Shown here in pieces: positions 27,785 through 31,346 of a DNA stretch of 31,346 nucleotides. The notes under the pieces are model-generated. The model made no database searches. It was not told the origin of the DNA and saw nothing but the letters and a program-made list of their open reading frames with translations. The DNA is from an uncultured Lactobacillaceae bacterium (lineage in GTDB: Bacteria; Bacillota; Bacilli; Lactobacillales; Lactobacillaceae), in the NCBI GenBank assembly GCA_934216625.1, contig CAKQCC010000008.1, forward strand, positions 1-31,346, in the 5' to 3' direction. Made by a program: the position numbers and the translations under genes. The stretch's first letter is position 1. Every line of letters begins with the position of its first letter.

Positions 27785-27874
27785 TTATTTACGTAGAATT
27801 AAAATTAAAACGCGAATTGAGAGAATAACAATAGCTAATTGTGGGATTAACCGTGCTGCTATTAATAATGTCAT
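27785..27874 (-). CDS. possible 29-aa hydrophobic toxin-like peptide
   Basis: Not recognised. The frame encodes MTLLIAARLIPQ, then LAIVILSIRVLILILRK: one strongly hydrophobic helix with scattered Arg and a basic RK end, the general character of type I toxins. It contains the complement of repeat B1. There is no visible Shine-Dalgarno ahead of the ATG, and the promoter is unclear (TTGTTA, 17 bases, TAATAC at best). A partial echo of the peptide (LAIVISRLLK then stop) is encoded by the complement of repeat B2 upstream. See the finding on this gap. Translation is unproven. Confidence 0.35.
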   Translation of the reverse strand: MTLLIAARLIPQLAIVILSIRVLILILRK

Positions 27875-27931
27875 TTGACTTAATTGAGCTAAAGTATTAT
27901 TTTAATAAACGAGAGATAACAATAGCTAATT
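27819..27931 (+). repeat. direct repeats B1 and B2 (plus short pair A1/A2)
   Basis: B1 (27819-27840, 22 bases) and B2 (27911-27931, 21 bases) are the same apart from one extra A: both begin GAGAGA and end TAACAATAGCTAATT. A second pair, AGACATAATTT, lies at 27769 (A1) and 27937 (A2), outside the B repeats. All are in the same orientation. The 333-base gap between rlmH and the nucleoside hydrolase also holds two terminators and two possible tiny ORFs. Confidence 0.85.
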
Positions 27932-27984
27932 TAAACAGACATAATTTAATTAAAAAGCACTGATTTTGTTCAGTGCCTTTTTTG
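27875..27984 (+). ncRNA. candidate small antisense-type RNA ending at a terminator
   Basis: TTGACT (27875-27880), 17 bases, TATTTT (27898-27903) would start RNA near 27910, directly at repeat B2. The RNA would end at a strong terminator: GCACTGA (27957-27963) with TCAGTGC (27970-27976), followed by CTTTTTT. The result is about 74 bases whose 5' end is complementary to the opposite-strand transcript across B1. The promoter's -10 is mediocre, so this is a prediction. Confidence 0.4.
27952..27984. terminator. terminator in the rlmH-nucleoside hydrolase gap
   Basis: A perfect 7-bp stem GCACTGA/TCAGTGC with loop TTTTGT and CTTTTTT on the plus strand. The minus strand also has T5 after the stem. 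It has no annotated upstream rightward gene other than rlmH, which already has its own terminator. This implies a separate transcript in between. Confidence 0.85.
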
Positions 27985-28014
27985 TTGCTAAAAATCGTGT
28001 AGTTCTTTGCAATT

Positions 28015-28023
28015 TGTTATAAT
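28015..28023 (+). promoter_or_regulatory. extended -10 promoter of the nucleoside hydrolase
   Basis: TGT plus a perfect TATAAT (28018-28023), with no good -35. RNA would start near 28030, so the in-frame TTG at 28007 and the ATG at 28022 lie upstream of the start. ATG 28055 is the likely initiator. Confidence 0.65.
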
Positions 28024-28054
28024 GACGTTAATCTTATTGATAAGGAATGGTAAC

Positions 28055-28984
28055 ATGCGAAACGTTTATTACGATCACGATGGCAACGTCGATGATTTAG
28101 ACTCGTTAGTTTTATTCTTAGAAATGCCGAAAATTAAGATCTTGGGGATCGGTGCTATCGGGGCCGACTCGTTCGTGACCCCGGCCGTTGACGCTTCCCG
28201 GAAATTAGTCGACTTGCTGGGCAAGGGCCGAAAGATTTCGGTCGCCCAATCCAATTCACGACCGGCCCACCAGTTTCCAAAACCGTGGCGCCTGAACGCC
28301 TACACGTTTGATGATTTTCCAATCCTAAACGAACACGGCAGTCAGCCGCACGCGCCGCTAGCCAAGAAGCCGGCCCATCTGGACATGATTGATAAAATCA
28401 AGCGGTCTGACCAGAAAGTAACCCTGGTGATGACGGGTCCGCTTTCCGATTTGGCCCGCGCCCTAAAAGCTGACCCGTCAATTCAGGACCGGATCGCCAA
28501 AGTCTACTGGATGGGCGGCACCATGGATAACCACGGCAACGTCGTGGAACCGGAAGCTGACGGCACTCAAGAATGGAATTCGTATTGGGACCCGGCCGCC
28601 GTTAAAACGGTCTATAACTCACGCGTTCCGCTGGTTGAAGTCGGCTTGAACAGCACTAAACAGGTCCCGCTGACGCAGAAAGTCCGCGATCACTGGGCCA
28701 GTTTGCGCCGCTATCCGGCTGAAGACTTGATCGGGATGGGGTACTCGATGATGCACCTCTTCGGTAACGAGTATTATCTGTGGGACGTCCTGACGATGGT
28801 CCTGAGTTATTATCCGGAAATTGCGAAGTCAAAGCCGATTAAAGCTGACGTGGTTACTTCAGGAGCCGCGGCGGGCCGAACCTACGAAACTCCGCAGGGG
28901 CGGCCGTTAACTTTGATTACTGACGTCGATTCACGGGCCTTTTACCAAAAAATTGATGAGCTGTGCAAAAATTCAGCTAAATAA
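28055..28984 (+). CDS. inosine-uridine-type nucleoside N-ribohydrolase, divergent active site
   Basis: Cleaves nucleosides to base and ribose for salvage, if active. From ATG 28055 (AAGGA at 28042-28046) it has 309 aa. The calcium/ribose motif reads DHDGNVDD (Asp7, Asp9, Asp13, Asp14). TLVMTGPLSDLARAL, VYWMGG..DNHGNV and EWNSYWDPAAVKTV are the usual later motifs. At the place where inosine-uridine enzymes carry the catalytic His of an HD pair, this protein has Trp243-Asp244 (YLWDVLTMVL). It may therefore be a purine-specific type that activates the leaving group by aromatic stacking. It is a single gene with its own promoter and terminator. Confidence 0.9.
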   Translation: MRNVYYDHDGNVDDLDSLVLFLEMPKIKILGIGAIGADSFVTPAVDASRKLVDLLGKGRKISVAQSNSRPAHQFPKPWRLNAYTFDDFPILNEHGSQPHAPLAKKPAHLDMIDKIKRSDQKVTLVMTGPLSDLARALKADPSIQDRIAKVYWMGGTMDNHGNVVEPEADGTQEWNSYWDPAAVKTVYNSRVPLVEVGLNSTKQVPLTQKVRDHWASLRRYPAEDLIGMGYSMMHLFGNEYYLWDVLTMVLSYYPEIAKSKPIKADVVTSGAAAGRTYETPQGRPLTLITDVDSRAFYQKIDELCKNSAK

Positions 28985-29004
28985 TGGCTAAAATTAGGTA
29001 AAAT

Positions 29005-29040
29005 AAAAAGGACTCGTTAATCGTAACGAGCCCTTTTTTA
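29005..29040. terminator. bidirectional terminator after the nucleoside hydrolase
   Basis: AAAAAGG(A)CTCGTTA and TAACGAG(C)CCTTTTTT form a stem with one mismatch and an ATCG loop. T runs occur on both strands. It also fits the end of the leftward RNA predicted from 29169. Confidence 0.9.
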
Positions 29041-29169
29041 TGTAAGAAACACCTGGCGGATTCAAGACCAAATGCTTCCTTACCAAACAGCAATGTGACG
29101 CCATGCATTACCTTTAGTCCGTAAGGCTAAAAATATGTCGTGACATAATTAAAGAATTCATTAATTACA
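29005..29169 (-). ncRNA. candidate structured small RNA of unknown class (~165 nt)
   Basis: A good minus-strand promoter starts it and a strong terminator ends it, with no credible reading frame between. Predicted helices are UUUAGCC with GG(A)CUAAA (29131-29125 with 29120-29113, UUAC loop), and GUAAGGAA with UUUCUUAC (29083-29076 with 29049-29042). Inside the latter, UUUGG pairs with CCAGG (29072-29068 with 29056-29052). The terminator helix follows. An exact 14-base palindrome TATGTCGTGACATA lies at 29134-29147, near the 5' end. I cannot match it to 6S, SRP RNA, tmRNA or any riboswitch I know. Confidence 0.5.
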
Positions 29170-29175
29170 ATTAAT

Positions 29176-29204
29176 ACTATAACATGAAAATGACGAAATG
29201 TAAC
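29176..29204 (-). promoter_or_regulatory. promoter of the leftward candidate RNA
   Basis: On the minus strand GTTACA (29204-29199), 17 bases, then TATAGT (29181-29176) preceded by TGT. That is a 4/6 -35 with an extended -10. Confidence 0.6.
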
Positions 29205-29237
29205 CATTAGTTTGCGAAAAGGTTACATAATGTTATA
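29178..29237. repeat. two nested inverted repeats in the divergent gap
   Basis: The inner pair is ATGTAACC (29198-29205) with GGTTACAT (29221-29228). The outer pair is TATAACAT (29178-29185) with ATGTTATA (29230-29237). Both are perfect 8-mers. They overlap the -10 and -35 of the leftward promoter and a TGTTATAAA on the plus strand, so they could be a regulator site. The rest of 29238-29453 is AT-rich with further small dyads (see findings) and no gene. Confidence 0.6.
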
Positions 29238-29482
29238 AATCACGTTCAATTAATGATTCCGTGTAGATACCAGTTTACTTTCTTAATCGCCCTTATTTAG
29301 TTTGGTGTTAAACACTTTCTGAATAAGAACTTAATTGCGTTATTGTTTTCAAACAAAGAATACAATAGTTATTTTGATGTGTCAACGTTCTTTAGGAACA
29401 CTGTTCATTTTCTGTACATATAATATACGGTAAATACAATCTGAAATAAATCTGTGAAAAATTCGGGCTTAAAATTCAATTA

Positions 29483-29491
29483 TGATATAAT
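29483..29491 (+). promoter_or_regulatory. extended -10 promoter of the secreted protein gene
   Basis: TGA plus a perfect TATAAT (29486-29491), no convincing -35. Another TATAAT at 29419-29424 may be a second start. The frame's upstream GTG (29454) lies ahead of this promoter, so ATG 29523 is taken as the start. Confidence 0.6.
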
Positions 29492-29522
29492 TAATCTGAT
29501 TTTACTAAGAAAGGAAATTAAG

Positions 29523-30578
29523 ATGTCCAAAAATCTGAAAAGATTTTTCAAAATTGGACTGGCTTCCCTAGCGTTTTTATTAGTTGCGTCCGGGACGTCG
29601 GTTGCGTCTCACGCCAGTCGCGTTTCTACCGTTACTCAACGATCAAACGCTTTAACCAGTTATATTTCAAGTAGAAATTTACGTTTTGTTCATAATCGTC
29701 GTTACGTTGAGCCAAATGATTACAGTGATCATTACAACCGTAACGAAAATTATGACCGTCGCTTTAATTCGGTTGGTGGTAACCAGCGGGTGAATTTTAG
29801 TCCCTACGGTGAATTACCCGATAATTATAATTCTTTAATGAAGAATGAAGGTTATCATAATCCACAAAGTCTAGTAATTACTAAAAACGGGACGGCTTAC
29901 GTAACTTACCGGGTCAATACTCACGGCATTAAGTTAGTTCAATTTAACATTAAAGCAATCCAGAACGCCCAGGATGATGACGCTAATAATCACGTTCATT
30001 ATAAAATCGGCCCGACCTTTAACGGTGGTCACGGTCAAGCCATGGCTTACAATCCGAAGGCTAATCAGCTTTGGCTATTAACCAACGATAGTGGTTCAGC
30101 TAGTCGCACCAGCATTTTGCAACTTAGTCAGAAGACTTTGAAACCAATTCGCAAGATTAATTTCCATTTTGATACTTACGCCATGCCTGACGTTTTGACG
30201 TTTGATAACGCCGGTCATGCTTACACCGCCATGCGAACTTTCGGTGGTGTCGCTCCGGTCGGCAGCTTGAAGTTATTCAAAGGTTCAATCACTAATCGTT
30301 CCGTTAAATTCCACATGGTTCAAGGCTTGCGTTACGCTCCGGGCTTAATTATGCAAAACATGAGTTATAACCCGAGTAATCACCGAATTTATTTCATTAC
30401 CGATGGGGAATTAATGAGCGTTCCTGCTAATCGCTATACTCATTTACGTCCGCGCGACGTCAAGGCCACTAAGTTATCCGGTCACTATGAATTCGAAGAC
30501 TTAGCTTTCTATCGTCACCGTGGCTACCTAATGGTCCATTGCCCACCCGAATTAATGATTAGTAATCATAATTTTTAG
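29523..30578 (+). CDS. secreted propeller-like protein of unknown function (351 aa)
   Basis: Not firmly recognised. The ATG 29523 has AAAGGA (29510-29515). Residues 1-32 (basic start, FKIGLASLAFLLVASGTSVA, then SHA) are a Sec signal peptide. The mature part has a basic Tyr/Asn/Arg-rich beginning (NDYSDHYNRNENYDRRF). Recurring beta-strand blocks of a propeller-like kind follow: SLVITKNGTAYVTYRV, GGHGQAMAYNPKANQLWLLT, DVLTFDNAGHAYTAM, MSYNPSNHRIYFIT. The HNPQS and GGHGQ blocks faintly recall the helveticin J family of lactobacilli, but I would not name it so without a search. There is no anchor or LPXTG, so it is probably released or non-covalently held. The short end (CPPELMISNHNF) looks abrupt. 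Confidence 0.7.
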   Translation: MSKNLKRFFKIGLASLAFLLVASGTSVASHASRVSTVTQRSNALTSYISSRNLRFVHNRRYVEPNDYSDHYNRNENYDRRFNSVGGNQRVNFSPYGELPDNYNSLMKNEGYHNPQSLVITKNGTAYVTYRVNTHGIKLVQFNIKAIQNAQDDDANNHVHYKIGPTFNGGHGQAMAYNPKANQLWLLTNDSGSASRTSILQLSQKTLKPIRKINFHFDTYAMPDVLTFDNAGHAYTAMRTFGGVAPVGSLKLFKGSITNRSVKFHMVQGLRYAPGLIMQNMSYNPSNHRIYFITDGELMSVPANRYTHLRPRDVKATKLSGHYEFEDLAFYRHRGYLMVHCPPELMISNHNF

Positions 30579-30600
30579 AATTAAGATCGAATAAAATAAT

Positions 30601-30635
30601 AAAGGCTCGCCACGTAAATGGCGAGCCTTTTTAGT
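30601..30635 (+). terminator. terminator after the secreted protein gene
   Basis: AAAGGCTCGCCA (30601-30612) and its exact complement TGGCGAGCCTTT (30619-30630) form a 12-bp stem with loop CGTAAA, followed by TTTTT. Confidence 0.95.
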
Positions 30636-30702
30636 ATATTACTAGGCCACAGTACCGTTAAATCAATTAAATCAAATTAATTTATGAATTTGGACCATAT
30701 TT

Positions 30703-30765
30703 TTGCATTTCTCCCGGCCACGTGATATTCTTTAAACCGTAAAGGATTCAAAGAAAGTTCTTTAC
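30703..30765 (+). promoter_or_regulatory. promoter and 5' hairpin of the last surface-protein gene
   Basis: TTGCAT (30703-30708), 17 bases, TATTCT (30726-30731) preceded by TGA. The predicted start near 30738 is immediately followed by a stem GTAAAG/CTTTAC (30739-30744 with 30760-30765). This could stabilise the 5' end of an abundant mRNA. The leader runs about 70 bases to the ATG. Confidence 0.65.
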
Positions 30766-30807
30766 GCGCGTAAAATCAATTTTTTCAATGAAAGAAGGAT
30801 TTACCTG

Positions 30808-31346
30808 ATGTTATTTAATAAAAATAACTTCCGTAAGGCTAATGACAAAAAGGTCTTACATAAGGTTCACAAAAACTGGATCGTAATGTCCAGTGCCTTA
30901 TTGTTAGCCGTCGGTGGTGGTGCAGCCGTAACTGCACATGCTAACGCCGATGCTAATAATAACAATAACGTTAATTCAACTACTTCTGCTGAAGTTCAGT
31001 CATTAGAAGCTATGAATTCCTACGCTAGTGCTAACAATGGCCAGTCTAGTAAGGCTAGTTCTGCTAGCACCACCAAAGCACCGCAAATGCCGAACGTCAG
31101 CTACTTTAACGAACCTGACGTTGCTGGTAATAACGCTAGTGCCGCTAGCTATCACGCACGGGCTTTATACGACAGTGCTAACCAAGCTTACTACGGCCAA
31201 ATCGTTAAGAATTATGTTAATAGTTTAAACAATGAATTTCCAAATCAAACCACTAGTTTAAACAATAATTATAATTCTTTAAGTGCTAAGACTAGCAATG
31301 AAACTTCATTAGCTAGTTCTTATTCCGCTACTGCTCACACGAGTTC
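30808..31346 (+). CDS. partial surface protein with KxYKxGKxW-like signal peptide
   Basis: The frame stays open to the window end (179 codons seen); the gene continues beyond. The N-terminus KVLHKVHKNWIVMSSALLL matches the KxYKxGKxW pattern of lactobacillus and streptococcus exported giants (His in place of Gly). A hydrophobic core and a likely cleavage after AHANA follow. The mature part is rich in Ser, Asn, Ala and Thr (VNSTTSAEVQS, SSKASSASTTKAP), with a Tyr/Asn-containing stretch (YYGQIVKNYVNSLNNEF). That composition fits an adhesin or S-layer-like protein. AGAAGGA (30792-30798) lies before ATG 30808. No function can be given from this fragment. Confidence 0.8.
   Translation, partial: MLFNKNNFRKANDKKVLHKVHKNWIVMSSALLLAVGGGAAVTAHANADANNNNNVNSTTSAEVQSLEAMNSYASANNGQSSKASSASTTKAPQMPNVSYFNEPDVAGNNASAASYHARALYDSANQAYYGQIVKNYVNSLNNEFPNQTTSLNNNYNSLSAKTSNETSLASSYSATAHTS

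Noticed and set aside
28980..29108. Small open frames inside the leftward RNA candidate (ATG at 29108 and 29104)
   Set aside because: Both read straight through the terminator hairpin, so they would lack a stop codon on the predicted RNA. The AAAGG ahead of them is too close to the ATGs.
29005..29169. 6S RNA or SRP RNA as identity of the leftward RNA
   Set aside because: I could not find the SRP apical loop sequence or the long closing stem with central bubble expected of 6S. The GGAAGCA resemblance is too short.
29523..30578. Naming the secreted protein helveticin J
   Set aside because: Only two short blocks resemble that family and the overall match could not be tested, so the gene is left unnamed.

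Overview
The window is the replication-origin segment of a low-GC Gram-positive chromosome, almost certainly a member of the Lactobacillaceae. The evidence is the gene order rpmH < oriC > dnaA-dnaN-yaaA-recF-gyrB-gyrA-rpsF-ssb-rpsR, followed by gdpP-rplI-dnaB and walRKHIJ-htrA-rlmH. Further support comes from the GyrB and RecF sequence types, a BspA-type surface protein and a KxYKxGKxW-like signal peptide. I cannot fix the genus by reading alone.

1-3340: rpmH reads leftward from a two-part origin. One cluster of DnaA boxes lies upstream of dnaA. A second lies between dnaA and dnaN and runs into CTA-type DnaA-trio triplets and an AT-rich unwinding tract. 3341-9322: yaaA, recF, gyrB and gyrA, all rightward. 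9323-10784: rpsF-ssb-rpsR with a clear promoter, a leader hairpin carrying a CCG bulge (the S6:S18 autoregulatory motif) and a terminator. 10785-14063: a 1066-aa secreted BspA-like protein with tandem 71-aa repeats sits inside this otherwise housekeeping block. 14087-18156: gdpP (c-di-AMP phosphodiesterase), rplI and dnaB, ending in a strong terminator. 18164-18589: a small membrane protein gene and tRNA-Lys(CTT), both leftward. 18631-25546: the WalRK cell-wall two-component operon with walH, walI, walJ and htrA.

25547-31346 is more accessory. It holds a 24-aa hydrophobic peptide ORF, a macrodomain hydrolase, an SDR oxidoreductase and rlmH, whose predicted transcription start is covered by a perfect palindrome of two DnaA boxes. 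After rlmH comes a repeat-bearing gap that could be a divergent type I toxin-antitoxin-like locus. Then come an unusual nucleoside hydrolase, a candidate stand-alone structured RNA on the minus strand, a secreted propeller-like protein, and the 5' part of a Ser/Asn/Ala-rich surface protein cut by the window end.

Functionally, the left two thirds couples replication initiation (DnaA, clamp, RecF, gyrase, SSB, helicase), ribosomal proteins, c-di-AMP turnover and cell-wall stress control. The right end is a secreted and regulatory fringe. Many promoters share an extended -10 (TGn before the hexamer) with a poor -35, and nine of the genes appear to start at TTG or GTG. All positions, motifs and pairings were read by eye. 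No homology search, RNA folding or statistics were run.
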